A stretch of DNA of 64,000 bases from Alcaligenes sp. SORT26. GTDB taxonomy: Bacteria; Pseudomonadota; Gammaproteobacteria; Burkholderiales; Burkholderiaceae_B. The position numbers and the translations under genes are program-made. How positions within the stretch are numbered: position 1 is the first letter of the stretch; each line of letters starts with the position of its first letter. Below are positions 18,110-26,289 of this stretch, in pieces. The notes beneath the pieces were generated by a model. It was not told the origin of the DNA. It worked only from the letters and a program-made list of their open reading frames with translations, and searched no databases. The stretch lies in the NCBI RefSeq assembly GCF_017377875.1, contig NZ_CP070975.1, positions 1 to 64,000 on the forward strand, given 5' to 3'.

Positions 18110-18130
18110 GTCTTATATCTTATATAAGAC
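18110..18130. promoter_or_regulatory. 21-bp palindrome, copy 1 (acnB), probable GntR operator
   Basis: Perfect 9-bp arms GTCTTATAT and ATATAAGAC around CTT, centred at about -48 of the predicted acnB promoter. An identical copy is at 24486-24506. Assignment to the GntR protein encoded at 24608 is inference from proximity. Confidence 0.65.
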
Positions 18131-18156
18131 TTACAAGAAACTGAATGTTGCTGTGT

Positions 18157-18432
18157 TCAGGCCAGCAAGTCGGCGTATTCAGGGTGGCGGCGGAAATAGA
18201 CCACGGCATAGCTGCAAACAGGGCGTACTTTCCACTGTTGGTTTTTTGCCGTTTCCAGCGCAAAGCGGGTCAGTTGCCCAGCAATGCCGCGGCCTTCCAG
18301 CTCGGGCGGCACGCGGGTGTGGGTGATGCTCATGATGGCATCGTCCAGTTCGTATTCGATGACACTGCGCAGGTTTTCAACGTCGCAAAAAAACAGACGC
18401 GCTTGCGGGTCGTGGTGGATCTCGGTGGTCAT
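18157..18432 (-). CDS. Small GNAT-type N-acetyltransferase (YidJ/COG2388-like)
   Basis: A 91-residue protein with the acetyl-CoA loop VPPELEGRGIAGQLTRFAL and the terminal SYAVVYFRRHPEYADLL typical of the minimal GNAT fold of this group. ATG 18432 follows AAGGAG. The frame is open farther upstream but reads as the end of the neighbouring gene there. The substrate is unknown. It lies 11 bp after a small membrane-protein gene, between prpC and acnB. Confidence 0.82.
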   Translation of the reverse strand: MTTEIHHDPQARLFFCDVENLRSVIEYELDDAIMSITHTRVPPELEGRGIAGQLTRFALETAKNQQWKVRPVCSYAVVYFRRHPEYADLLA

Positions 18433-18443
18433 GGCAGGCTCCT

Positions 18444-18845
18444 TCAAGTGGGGTTGGAGTGCAGGGCAATCAGAACCCAAACAGCCAGCATGCAGATCAT
18501 GCCCAGAAAGCAGCCGCCCCACAGTCCCATCAGGGGCCATTTGATGCCCATGGGAACATCTTCGGGCTGTACGTGCTTGAGCAGACGGTTGGCATTGCCA
18601 AACAGCGAGCTTTGGCGTTTGGGAAAGTTCAGGCGCAGGAAATAATCCAGTAGCACGCCTGCTTTCAGGGAAAAGCTGAGTTTTTCCCAGGGATACTGGT
18701 CCAGATAAGGGTGACGCAACACCTGATTGCTGCGGCGCAGATTAAAAAGTAGCAAATACGCACCGGAGACCAGACTGGTCAGGGCACAGGCGATCATCAG
18801 GGTTCCGGCCAGGGGCAGGGCATAGCGTACAAAATCAGAGAGCAT
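18444..18845 (-). CDS. Small membrane protein of unknown function
   Basis: 133 residues with one hydrophobic segment near the N-terminus (about 10-35, PLAGTLMIACALTSLVSGAY) and one or two near the C-terminus (WPLMGLWGGCFLGMICMLAV and onward); the charged middle part should face the cytoplasm. ATG 18845 is used; a TTG 15 bp upstream is possible. No family recognised. It lies 88 bp downstream of prpC and is cotranscribed with the GNAT gene. Confidence 0.65.
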   Translation of the reverse strand: MLSDFVRYALPLAGTLMIACALTSLVSGAYLLLFNLRRSNQVLRHPYLDQYPWEKLSFSLKAGVLLDYFLRLNFPKRQSSLFGNANRLLKHVQPEDVPMGIKWPLMGLWGGCFLGMICMLAVWVLIALHSNPT

Positions 18846-18861
18846 GGAAGTCACCAGCAAG

Positions 18862-18893
18862 ACGGCCCCGCCTGCGCAATGCAGCGGGGCCGT
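18862..18893 (-). repeat. GC-rich hairpin after prpC
   Basis: ACGGCCCCGC and GCGGGGCCGT form a strong stem in the 88-bp gap after prpC. No T-run follows on the minus strand, so it may be an mRNA-stabilising or partial termination element. Confidence 0.5.
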
Positions 18894-18933
18894 GAGTCAA
18901 ATCACAGGCGAATAATAGCCCAGGATCTGTGAC

Positions 18934-20097
18934 TTATGGGCGCTGATCCAGAGGCACAAAGCTCTGATTTTCAGGGCCAATGTAGTTGGCGGTAGGACGA
19001 ATAATCTTGTTGTCCACGCGCTGCTCAATCACGTGAGCCGCCCAGCCAGCCGTACGCGCGATCACGAACAAAGGCGTGAACATGGCGGTAGGCACGCCCA
19101 TGGTGTGGTAGGACACGGCCGAGAACCAGTCCAGATTGGGGAACATTTTTTTCACTTCCCACATCACGCTTTCCAGACGCTCGGCAATGTCGAACATGCG
19201 GGTGTTGCCATCGGCCACGGCCAGCTCTTTGGCTACCGATTTGATGACTTCGTTGCGTGGGTCGGAGATGGTGTAGACGGGGTGACCGAAGCCAATAATG
19301 ACTTCCTTGTTTTCCACGCGCTTGCGGATGTCTTCTTCAGCCTGGTCGGGGTTCTCGTAGCGCTTCTGGATTTCAAAAGCCACTTCGTTGGCACCACCGT
19401 GCTTGGGGCCGCGCAGGGCACCGATAGCACCGGCAATGGCGGAGTAGAAGTCCGAACCCGTACCGGCGATAACGCGGCTGGTAAAGGTGGAGGCGTTGAA
19501 CTCGTGCTCGGCGTACAGGTTCAGCGACACGTGCATGGCTTTCTCCCACTCGGCCGATGGCTTCTCGCCATGCAGCAGGTGCAGGAAGTGCGCGCCGATG
19601 CTGTCATCGTCAGTCTGCACATCAATCATTTCGCCGTTGTGGCTGTAGTGGTACCAGTACAGCAGGGCCGAACCCAGGCAAGCCATCAGACGGTCAGCGA
19701 TGTCGCGCGCGTCGGGCAGGTTGTGGTCGTCTTTTTCAGGCAGCACGCAACCCAGAACCGATACGGCAGTGCGCATCACATCCATAGGGTGGCTGTGGGC
19801 AGGCAGGGTTTCCAGTGCGGTTTGCAGGGCCAGAGGCAGGCCGCGCAGACGCTTGAGCTTTTGCTTGTACGCGCGCAGTTCGTCGCGGTTGGGCAATTTG
19901 CCGTGAATCAGCAAATGGGCCACTTCTTCAAATTCGCAAGCCTGGGCCAGATCCAAGATGTCGTAGCCGCGGTAGTGCAAGTCATTGCCACTGCGACCGA
20001 CCGTGCACAAGGCGGTATTACCTGCGACAACGCCAGACAGGGCCACCGATTTCTTGGGTTTGAAGCCAGTGCTAGGGGTGTTCTCAGTACTACTCAT
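18934..20097 (-). CDS. prpC: 2-Methylcitrate synthase
   Basis: Condenses propionyl-CoA with oxaloacetate to 2-methylcitrate. 387 residues, shorter than the type II citrate synthase GltA in this window (434) and of the PrpC size. Active-site elements include [21 protein letters not shown] and [11 protein letters not shown] 20097 follows AGGAG. The gene is 104 bp downstream of prpB on the same strand, so prpBC is one unit driven by the sigma-54 promoter at 21171-21185. Assignment as PrpC rather than a second citrate synthase rests on size and on prpB/prpR as neighbours. Confidence 0.95.
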   Translation of the reverse strand: MSSTENTPSTGFKPKKSVALSGVVAGNTALCTVGRSGNDLHYRGYDILDLAQACEFEEVAHLLIHGKLPNRDELRAYKQKLKRLRGLPLALQTALETLPAHSHPMDVMRTAVSVLGCVLPEKDDHNLPDARDIADRLMACLGSALLYWYHYSHNGEMIDVQTDDDSIGAHFLHLLHGEKPSAEWEKAMHVSLNLYAEHEFNASTFTSRVIAGTGSDFYSAIAGAIGALRGPKHGGANEVAFEIQKRYENPDQAEEDIRKRVENKEVIIGFGHPVYTISDPRNEVIKSVAKELAVADGNTRMFDIAERLESVMWEVKKMFPNLDWFSAVSYHTMGVPTAMFTPLFVIARTAGWAAHVIEQRVDNKIIRPTANYIGPENQSFVPLDQRP

Positions 20098-20201
20098 AAA
20101 GGTCTCCTGGTTGCTGGGCAGCCAGCACGAGGCTGGCTGCTGAATGGGGTTTTATCCGCGCCAAAGCCCTGTCAAAGGGCCAGGCGGGAGCCTGTGGCGG
20201 C

Positions 20202-21101
20202 TCAGGACTTCTTGTTTTTCTGGAACAGCTTGTCGAGGCTTTGCTCGTAAGCATGGTAGCCGATACGATCGTACAGTTCTTCACGAGTCTGCATCAAATC
20301 GATGACATTTTTTTGATGTCCGTCACGACGGATCGCCTGGTAGACAGTTTCGGCGGCCTTGTTCATGGCGCGGAAGGCGGACAGTGGGTAGAGCACCATG
20401 GCTACATTGGCCGAAGCCAGTTCTTCCACAGTGAACAAGGGGGTTTGACCGAACTCGGTAATGTTGGCCAGCACAGGCACATTCAGAGTTTCGGTAAAGC
20501 GACGGTAGGTGTCCAGGTCGTAGCAGGCTTCAGCAAAAATGCCGTCTGCACCTGCTTCCACGCAAGCCTGGGCACGTTCCAGAGCGGCGTCCACGCCTTC
20601 AACTGCAATCGCATCCGTACGAGCCATGATGAAAAAATCCGGGTCGGTACGAGCGTCGACAGCAGCTTTCACACGGTCGGCCATTTCGCCGGTGCTGACG
20701 ATCTCTTTACCGGGGCGGTGACCGCAACGCTTGGCACCGACCTGGTCTTCAATGTGGCAAGCGGCTGCGCCGAACTTGATCAGGCTTTTAATGGTACGGG
20801 CGATGTTGAAGGCCGAGGCACCAAAGCCGGTATCAATGTCCACCATCAAAGGCAGGTCGCACACATCGGTAATGCGACGAATGTCAGTCAGCACGTCGTC
20901 CAGGGTGTTGATGCCCAGATCAGGCAAACCCAGAGAGCCAGCAGCCACACCGCCGCCCGACAGGTAAATGGCACGGTAGCCGGCGCGTTGGGCCAGCAAA
21001 GCGTGGTTGGCGTTGATGGCGCCAATGATTTGCAAAGGCTGCTCTTCACGCAAGGCCTGGCGGAAACGGGCGCCTGCCGATGTCAGTTGGTTTTGGCTCA
21101 T
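20202..21101 (-). CDS. prpB: 2-Methylisocitrate lyase
   Basis: Cleaves 2-methylisocitrate to pyruvate and succinate, the last step of the methylcitrate cycle. 299 residues of the isocitrate lyase/PEP mutase fold, with the metal site [12 protein letters not shown] and the catalytic [12 protein letters not shown] loop (KRCGH is the family signature). GGAG stands before ATG 21101. First gene after the sigma-54 promoter and divergent from its probable activator gene prpR. Confidence 0.97.
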   Translation of the reverse strand: MSQNQLTSAGARFRQALREEQPLQIIGAINANHALLAQRAGYRAIYLSGGGVAAGSLGLPDLGINTLDDVLTDIRRITDVCDLPLMVDIDTGFGASAFNIARTIKSLIKFGAAACHIEDQVGAKRCGHRPGKEIVSTGEMADRVKAAVDARTDPDFFIMARTDAIAVEGVDAALERAQACVEAGADGIFAEACYDLDTYRRFTETLNVPVLANITEFGQTPLFTVEELASANVAMVLYPLSAFRAMNKAAETVYQAIRRDGHQKNVIDLMQTREELYDRIGYHAYEQSLDKLFQKNKKS

Positions 21102-21170
21102 TTGGGGCTCCAGATCACAAGATAAGAAAATGTCGTCAGCGCGAGGCTGCGATGGGTTGGTTCTACTAAA

Positions 21171-21185
21171 GCAAATGCTGTGCCA
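21171..21185 (-). promoter_or_regulatory. Consensus sigma-54 promoter of prpBC
   Basis: Minus strand TGGCAC-N5-TTGC is an exact match to the -24/-12 consensus with the invariant GG and GC 10 bp apart. The start would be near 21160, 58 bp before the prpB start codon. PrpR, encoded divergently, is a sigma-54 activator. Confidence 0.88.
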
Positions 21186-21294
21186 AGTTCAGGTATGGGG
21201 AGGATGAAACGCCTGAAGCCAGACTGGACGGGGGTCTCTTCCGTGGTTTGCTGTTGTCATTCCTTTCTGTGAATACTGCTTTTTCCTGTTTTGT

Positions 21295-21322
21295 GTTTCA
21301 ATGTTGAAACGTAATTTGAAAC
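21295..21322. promoter_or_regulatory. Probable PrpR enhancer sites
   Basis: A perfect palindrome GTTTCAA-TG-TTGAAAC (21295-21310) is followed by a further half site TTGAAAC at 21316-21322, and GTGAAAC at 21346-21352 may be another. They lie about 135-190 bp upstream of the sigma-54 start, the normal distance for an enhancer, and just before prpR, where they could also serve autoregulation. Confidence 0.6.
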
Positions 21323-21355
21323 AACGTCGCATTGTTGATGCCTGGGTGAAACTGC

Positions 21356-23269
21356 ATGCCTTATTCTTCTTCTCCTCCTGCTCGTCTGCGTCTGGTGGCT
21401 TTTGGCCTGCATGGACTGCGTTCTCTACTGGAAGAACTGGTGCCGCAGTTCCGCGCCCAGGCTGAAATTCTGATCGTGGACAAAGCCTATGGCGAGGCCG
21501 TAGAAGCCGTGCAGGTTTTGCGACAAACAGGTGAAATCGACGTGCTGGTGTCCGCCGGTTCCAACGGTAGTTATTTGCGCGAGCATCTGGACTTGCCGGT
21601 GGTGCTGGTGCATCCCGGTGGCTTTGACATTATGGGCAGTCTGGCCTCGGCACAGGCCGAGCGCAAAGCCGTGGTGACCTATGGCGAAATGCCGCTGGAA
21701 CTGATGGAGTTCGTGCAGCGTTTTGATCTGCCTGTAGAGCTACGGAGCTATCGTAGTGAAGCCGATGCACGTAGCTGTGTTCAGGATTTGAAAGAGCTGG
21801 GTGTGGAGTGGGTGCTGGCACCCGGTCTGGTGGTGGATTTGGCGCGCGAGAACCAGATGGAAGGCGTGCTGCTGTATTCACAAGGAGCAGTGCGGCAGGC
21901 ACTGGAATCCGCTATCGAACTGGCCCGCGTTGCTCGCGCCGAAGCGGCTCGTCGGGATCGCTTGAATACGATTCTGGCGCAGTTGCGTGACGGTGTGGTG
22001 TCAGTGGACAGGGACGAGCGTATTGAAACCATTAACCCGGCGATGGAGGCCTGGTTGGGGCAACCGGCGCAAGCCATGATTGGCCGCCGCTTGGGTTCCT
22101 TGTATCCCGAGCTGGATCTGGCGGGCACGCTGCGCAGTCTGGAAGTGCAACTGGATACCGTGCAACAAGTGGGCGGCCGTACCGCGATCGTTACCCGTAT
22201 GCCGATTCTGGAGCAGGGGCGCTTGAGCGGGGCGGTGTTGCTGTGTCAGGACCCGGCAGCGATTCAACGACTGGACCGCAGCTTGCGCTCGCGCAGTCAG
22301 CAAGCGGCATCGCGTCATGCCCGGTACGAGCTGTCTGATCTGGTGGGGCAAAGCTCGCCCATGCGCAAGCTGCGAGCTCAGGCTCAGGCTTGTGCACAAA
22401 GCACAGCGACGACCTTGATCATTGGCGAGAGTGGTACAGGCAAGGAACTGCTGGCCCAAGGAATTCACAGTGCCAGCGCCAGACGTGCACAACCTTTTGT
22501 GGCAGTGAACTGCGCGGCGTTCCCCGACAGCCTGCTGGAAAGCGAGTTGTTCGGTTATGTGGAAGGCGCATTTACAGGTTCCAGCCGGGGCGGCAAAGTC
22601 GGGCTGGTGGAAGCGGCTCACACCGGCACCCTGTTTCTGGACGAGATCGGGGAAATGCCCTTGCCACTGCAAACCCGTTTGCTGCGGGTGCTGCAGGAAA
22701 AAGAAGTCCTGCGCATCGGGGCGATTGAGCCAACGCCCGTCGATGTGCGCGTGATTGCGGCCACTCACCGTGATCTGGCCGCGCAAGTTAAAGCAGGCGT
22801 GTTCCGTCAGGATCTGTTTTATCGCCTGAATATTCTGGTGCTGCGCTTGCCACCTTTGCGTCTGCGCACACAGGACTTGCCGGAACTGGTGGAGCATCTC
22901 TTGGCAAAAGTGGCCCAGCGTCTGGGTGGGGCCGTTACGCTGAATTCCGATTGGCTGGCTGAACTGCTGGAACTGGGCCGTCACTACACGTGGCCCGGCA
23001 ATATCCGCGAGCTGGAAAACCTGATCGAACGCTTGATGGTCTTGGGCACAGTGCAAGGTGATCAGGCCGTGGTGCTGGAAGATATTGCGCCGGAGCTGCG
23101 GGCGGTAGTGGCAGAGCCCGCCATGCCTGCGCTGCGTGATCAGCAAGAGCGCAGCGAGCAGGAGCATCTGGCCAAGGTGCTGGAAGAGTGTGGGGGTAAT
23201 CGCGCCCTGGCCGCCCAGCAACTGGGGATTAGTCGTAGCACTTTGTGGCGGAAGTTGCGTAAAGGCTGA
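21356..23269 (+). CDS. prpR: Propionate catabolism sigma-54 activator PrpR
   Basis: Enhancer-binding activator of 637 residues. The PrpR-type sensor domain covers about residues 8-190, followed by a PAS-like segment (about 205-310), the AAA+ domain with Walker A GESGTGKE near residue 357 and GAFTGS near 404 for contact with sigma-54, and a C-terminal Fis-type helix-turn-helix ([20 protein letters not shown]). In known systems 2-methylcitrate is the effector. It is divergent from prpBC, which has a consensus -24/-12 promoter. The start at ATG 21356 is preceded only by a weak GGGTG. Confidence 0.95.
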   Translation: MPYSSSPPARLRLVAFGLHGLRSLLEELVPQFRAQAEILIVDKAYGEAVEAVQVLRQTGEIDVLVSAGSNGSYLREHLDLPVVLVHPGGFDIMGSLASAQAERKAVVTYGEMPLELMEFVQRFDLPVELRSYRSEADARSCVQDLKELGVEWVLAPGLVVDLARENQMEGVLLYSQGAVRQALESAIELARVARAEAARRDRLNTILAQLRDGVVSVDRDERIETINPAMEAWLGQPAQAMIGRRLGSLYPELDLAGTLRSLEVQLDTVQQVGGRTAIVTRMPILEQGRLSGAVLLCQDPAAIQRLDRSLRSRSQQAASRHARYELSDLVGQSSPMRKLRAQAQACAQSTATTLIIGESGTGKELLAQGIHSASARRAQPFVAVNCAAFPDSLLESELFGYVEGAFTGSSRGGKVGLVEAAHTGTLFLDEIGEMPLPLQTRLLRVLQEKEVLRIGAIEPTPVDVRVIAATHRDLAAQVKAGVFRQDLFYRLNILVLRLPPLRLRTQDLPELVEHLLAKVAQRLGGAVTLNSDWLAELLELGRHYTWPGNIRELENLIERLMVLGTVQGDQAVVLEDIAPELRAVVAEPAMPALRDQQERSEQEHLAKVLEECGGNRALAAQQLGISRSTLWRKLRKG

Positions 23270-23287
23270 GCTGGCCGCTGTACAGGC

Positions 23288-23318
23288 AAAAAAAATCCCC
23301 GCCGATCAGGCGGGGATT
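23288..23318 (-). terminator. Terminator of mdh, between convergent prpR and mdh
   Basis: Perfect 10-bp stem AATCCCCGCC / GGCGGGGATT with 5-nt loop, followed on the minus strand by a T-run (complement of 23288-23295). The plus side has no T-run, so it mainly serves mdh. Confidence 0.88.
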
Positions 23319-23337
23319 GCAGACACTGGTGGCTTAA

Positions 23338-24327
23338 TTAGCCCAGCAGGTCTTTCACACCGTCGCGCTCTTCCAGCAGCTCGTTCAGGGTGTGGTCCAT
23401 GCGCTCACGCGAAAAGGCGTCGATTTCCAGGCCTTCAACACGCTTGTACTCACCGTTTTCGGTGGTCACAGGCACGCCGTAGATGATGCCTTCAGGAATG
23501 TCGTAGGAGCCGTCCGAAGGAACACCCATGGTGACCCATTTGCCGTTGGAGCCCAGGACCCAGTCACGCACGTGGTCGATGGCCGCGTTGGCAGCCGAAG
23601 CAGCCGAGGACAGGCCACGGGCTTCGATGATGGCGGCGCCACGTTTGCCCACGGTGGGGATGAAGGTTTCGCGGTTCCAGGCCTGATCGTTGATGATCGC
23701 GTCGATCTTCTCGCCGTTCACGGTAGCGAAACGGGTGTCAGGGTACATGGTGGGCGAGTGGTTGCCCCACACAATCAGGTTCTCGATGTCAGCAACAGCC
23801 TTGCCGGACTTGGTGGCCAACTGCGACAGGGCGCGGTTGTGGTCCAGACGCAGCATGGCGGTGAAGTTCTTTGCTGGCAGATCAGGAGCCGACTTCATGG
23901 CGATGTAGGCGTTGGTGTTGGCAGGGTTGCCGACCACCAGCACTTTCACGTCACGGCTGGCCACTTTGTTCAGGGCACGGCCTTGTGCAGTGAAGATCTG
24001 GGCGTTGAAGGCCAGCAGATCTTTACGCTCCATGCCTGGGCCGCGAGGACGGGCACCGACCAGCAGGGCGATATCAACATCCTTGAATGCGGTTTCAGGG
24101 TCGCTGTGGGCGGACATGCCTTGCAGCAGCGGGAAGGCGCAGTCGTCCAGTTCCATCATGACGCCCTTCAGGGCCTTTTGGGCTTTCTCGTCGGCGAGTT
24201 CCAGCAACTGCAGGATTACAGGCTGGTCTTTGCCCAGCATTTCGCCAGAGGCGATGCGAAACAGCAGGGCGTAACCAATCTGGCCAGCAGCGCCGGTAAC
24301 GGCGACACGCATTGCGGGTTTGGACAT
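23338..24327 (-). CDS. mdh: Malate dehydrogenase
   Basis: Oxidises malate to oxaloacetate with NAD. ATG 24327 gives 329 residues; the open frame upstream has no homologous character. Visible are the Rossmann loop [14 protein letters not shown], the mobile catalytic loop [15 protein letters not shown] with the substrate arginines, [15 protein letters not shown], and the catalytic histidine in [11 protein letters not shown]. This is the MDH type common in Burkholderiales. A predicted promoter and the second copy of a 21-bp palindrome, shared with acnB, lie upstream. Confidence 0.97.
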   Translation of the reverse strand: MSKPAMRVAVTGAAGQIGYALLFRIASGEMLGKDQPVILQLLELADEKAQKALKGVMMELDDCAFPLLQGMSAHSDPETAFKDVDIALLVGARPRGPGMERKDLLAFNAQIFTAQGRALNKVASRDVKVLVVGNPANTNAYIAMKSAPDLPAKNFTAMLRLDHNRALSQLATKSGKAVADIENLIVWGNHSPTMYPDTRFATVNGEKIDAIINDQAWNRETFIPTVGKRGAAIIEARGLSSAASAANAAIDHVRDWVLGSNGKWVTMGVPSDGSYDIPEGIIYGVPVTTENGEYKRVEGLEIDAFSRERMDHTLNELLEERDGVKDLLG

Positions 24328-24454
24328 GAGAGTAAGACTCCGTTTTTGGGTTTGAAGACGGTGACGAAAAACACAGTTTAAATCTTTTGCTGACCGGTCG
24401 GCTGGCGTGGAAAACGGTTTTTCGCAAGAGGAAAAGCCTCTTTTTTCACTGCGC

Positions 24455-24483
24455 AGACTAGACCAAAACGATAGCGGCGTCAA
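24455..24483 (-). promoter_or_regulatory. Predicted sigma-70 promoter of mdh
   Basis: Minus strand TTGACG (24483-24478) and TAGTCT (24460-24455) with 17-bp spacing; start near 24448. The -10 is weak. The palindrome begins 2 bp upstream of the -35, as at acnB. Confidence 0.45.
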
Positions 24484-24485
24484 AC

Positions 24486-24506
24486 GTCTTATATCTTATA
24501 TAAGAC
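24486..24506. promoter_or_regulatory. 21-bp palindrome, copy 2 (mdh/gntR), probable GntR operator
   Basis: Identical in all 21 positions to the copy at 18110-18130; centred at about -48 of the predicted mdh promoter and 112 bp upstream of the gntR start. Confidence 0.65.
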
Positions 24507-24607
24507 ATAAGAGCGTTAGACATTCGGGGCCGGTCATGCGAAAATTAGTGCACTGTCTATTTTATGAACAAATGCGCGCCGCAGGCTGTATTGATCGCGC
24601 ATTTTTT

Positions 24608-25387
24608 ATGAGCCCCATGTCTGATAACGTGCCGCCGCTACGCACCCAGGAAATCGAAAAATCCGCTCCTAGCGCGGCCTATAGCCCTCTGTATCAACAG
24701 ATCAAGGCTTTGCTGCTGCAAGGGCTGGATCGTGGCGAGTGGAAACCCGGCGAAGCCATCCCCAGCGAACTGGAACTGGCCGCCCGTTTTCAGGTCAGCC
24801 AGGGCACGGTACGTAAAGCCATTGACGAGCTGGCTGCCGACAATCTCCTGATTCGTCGCCAGGGTAAAGGCACCTTTGTGGCTACCCATCACGAAGCGCG
24901 TGTGCGTTTTCGTTTTTTGCGTCTGGCCCCGGACGATGGCAAGCCCGTCGCCTCCCAAAGCCGCATTCTGGATGTGCGCCGCATGAAAGCGCCTACCGAT
25001 GTGGCCGTGCTGCTGGATCTGCGCACCTCGGACATGGTGGTGAACCTGCGTCGGGTTCTGTCCTTTGATCAGGTCCCCACCATTTATGACGATATCTGGT
25101 TGCCTGGCTCCGTCTTCAAGGGTTTGACCCTGGAAGCCGTCGAGCAGAACAAGGGTCCGATGTACGCCTGGTTCGAGAGCAAGTTTGGCGTCAGCATGGT
25201 GCGCGCCGATGAAAAGATTGGCGCAATCAGCGCTACCGAGGAGGCCGCAGCGGTCTTGCAGGTGGCGGCTGGATCGCCACTCCTGCACGTGGAACGCGTG
25301 TCCTATACCTATGGTGACCGACCGATGGAGTTGCGCCGGGGCTTGTACCTAACTGAGCGCTTCCATTACCGAAACACGCTCAGCTAG
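24608..25387 (+). CDS. GntR-family regulator with UTRA domain (HutC type)
   Basis: Transcription factor of about 259 residues: N-terminal winged helix (YSPLYQQIKALLLQGL, PGEAIPSELELAARF, SQGTVRKAIDEL, RRQGKGTFV) and a C-terminal UTRA ligand domain (about 105-255). The start is uncertain because no ATG in the frame has a ribosome-binding site: 24608 and 24617 agree with the family, 24572 is possible. It lies between mdh and sdhCDAB, and a palindrome shared with the acnB promoter lies directly upstream. It may sense a TCA or related acid; ligand unknown. Confidence 0.9.
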   Translation: MSPMSDNVPPLRTQEIEKSAPSAAYSPLYQQIKALLLQGLDRGEWKPGEAIPSELELAARFQVSQGTVRKAIDELAADNLLIRRQGKGTFVATHHEARVRFRFLRLAPDDGKPVASQSRILDVRRMKAPTDVAVLLDLRTSDMVVNLRRVLSFDQVPTIYDDIWLPGSVFKGLTLEAVEQNKGPMYAWFESKFGVSMVRADEKIGAISATEEAAAVLQVAAGSPLLHVERVSYTYGDRPMELRRGLYLTERFHYRNTLS

Positions 25388-25402
25388 TGCGGCGGCATAC
25401 GG

Positions 25403-25431
25403 TATTTGATACTGCACCGTAGTGTCAAATA
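25403..25431. promoter_or_regulatory. Inverted repeat upstream of sdhC
   Basis: TATTTGATACT and AGTGTCAAATA are 11-bp arms with one mismatch and a 7-bp spacer in the 102-bp gntR-sdhC gap. It has no T-run, so an operator for the sdh operon is more likely than a terminator. Different from the 21-bp palindrome at acnB and mdh. Confidence 0.45.
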
Positions 25432-25489
25432 GGTGAAAATACCAAGGTTAAAAATTTTATGACTTTTTTTTATCTACTTCGAGGCCATC

Positions 25490-25903
25490 ATGTCTGATAC
25501 CGCACCCAAGCAGCGCCCGCAGTATCGCAATATCAGCGTGCCGCAGATATTGAATTACCGCTTGCCCCTGGCTGCAAAATCGTCGATTTTGCATCGCGTC
25601 AGTGGCGCATTGCTGTTTCTTTGCCTGCCGCTCGTCTTATTGCCACTGTTCTCTTTGAGCGTCAGCTCTCCAGAGTCCTTCGAGACCTTGCGCAGCTACG
25701 TCGACAACCCCGTCTGTAAGCTGATCCTTCTGGTCCTGATCTGGGGCTACCTGCACCACTTCTGTGCCGGTATCCGCTATCTGGCACTGGACCTGCACCT
25801 GGGTAACGACAAAGAGTCCGCCAAGAAATCGGCCGGTATGGTGTTCGGGGTTAGCTTGGCGCTGACCGTTGTGTTTGGTTTGAAACTGTTTGGGGTGTGG
25901 TAA
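25490..25903 (+). CDS. sdhC: Succinate dehydrogenase cytochrome b556 subunit
   Basis: Membrane anchor of complex II, 137 residues with three hydrophobic segments. SILHRVSGALLF contains the HRxSG motif of the quinone site, and HHFCAGIRYLALD contains the haem-ligand histidine. It overlaps sdhD by one base (TAATG) and starts the sdhCDAB-sdhE-gltA run. Confidence 0.95.
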   Translation: MSDTAPKQRPQYRNISVPQILNYRLPLAAKSSILHRVSGALLFLCLPLVLLPLFSLSVSSPESFETLRSYVDNPVCKLILLVLIWGYLHHFCAGIRYLALDLHLGNDKESAKKSAGMVFGVSLALTVVFGLKLFGVW

Positions 25904-26286
25904 TGGCAAATCGTGAGCGCATTGGCGCAAACCGCCTGGTAGTGGGTGCCCACTACGGTACCTTGGACTTTCTGGCACAACGCGTTACCGCAGTCATCAT
26001 GGCCATCTACACCTTGGTCATTGTTGGCGGCATCCTGTTCAGCAGTGAATTGAATTTCGAGACCTGGCGCGGCCTGTTCTCGTTCACGGTCGGCTCCCTG
26101 CCTTTGGGTCAGTTGCTGGCAACCTTGTTCTTCCTGTCTTTGTCCTGGCACGCCTGGATTGGTGTGCGTGACATCTGGATGGACTACGTCAAGCCCGCTG
26201 GTTTGCGCTTGTTGCTGCAGGTGTTGACCTTGCTGTGGCTGGTTGCCAGTGTCGTCTTTTTTGCAAAAATTATCTGGAGTCTCTAA
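25903..26286 (+). CDS. sdhD: Succinate dehydrogenase membrane anchor subunit
   Basis: Second membrane anchor, 127 residues from ATG 25903, with three hydrophobic segments. WHAWIGVRDIWMDYV includes the conserved histidine and aspartate near haem and quinone. A GTG 6 bp earlier is in frame, but the ATG overlapping the sdhC stop is the natural start. Confidence 0.94.
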   Translation: MANRERIGANRLVVGAHYGTLDFLAQRVTAVIMAIYTLVIVGGILFSSELNFETWRGLFSFTVGSLPLGQLLATLFFLSLSWHAWIGVRDIWMDYVKPAGLRLLLQVLTLLWLVASVVFFAKIIWSL

Positions 26287-26289
26287 ACC

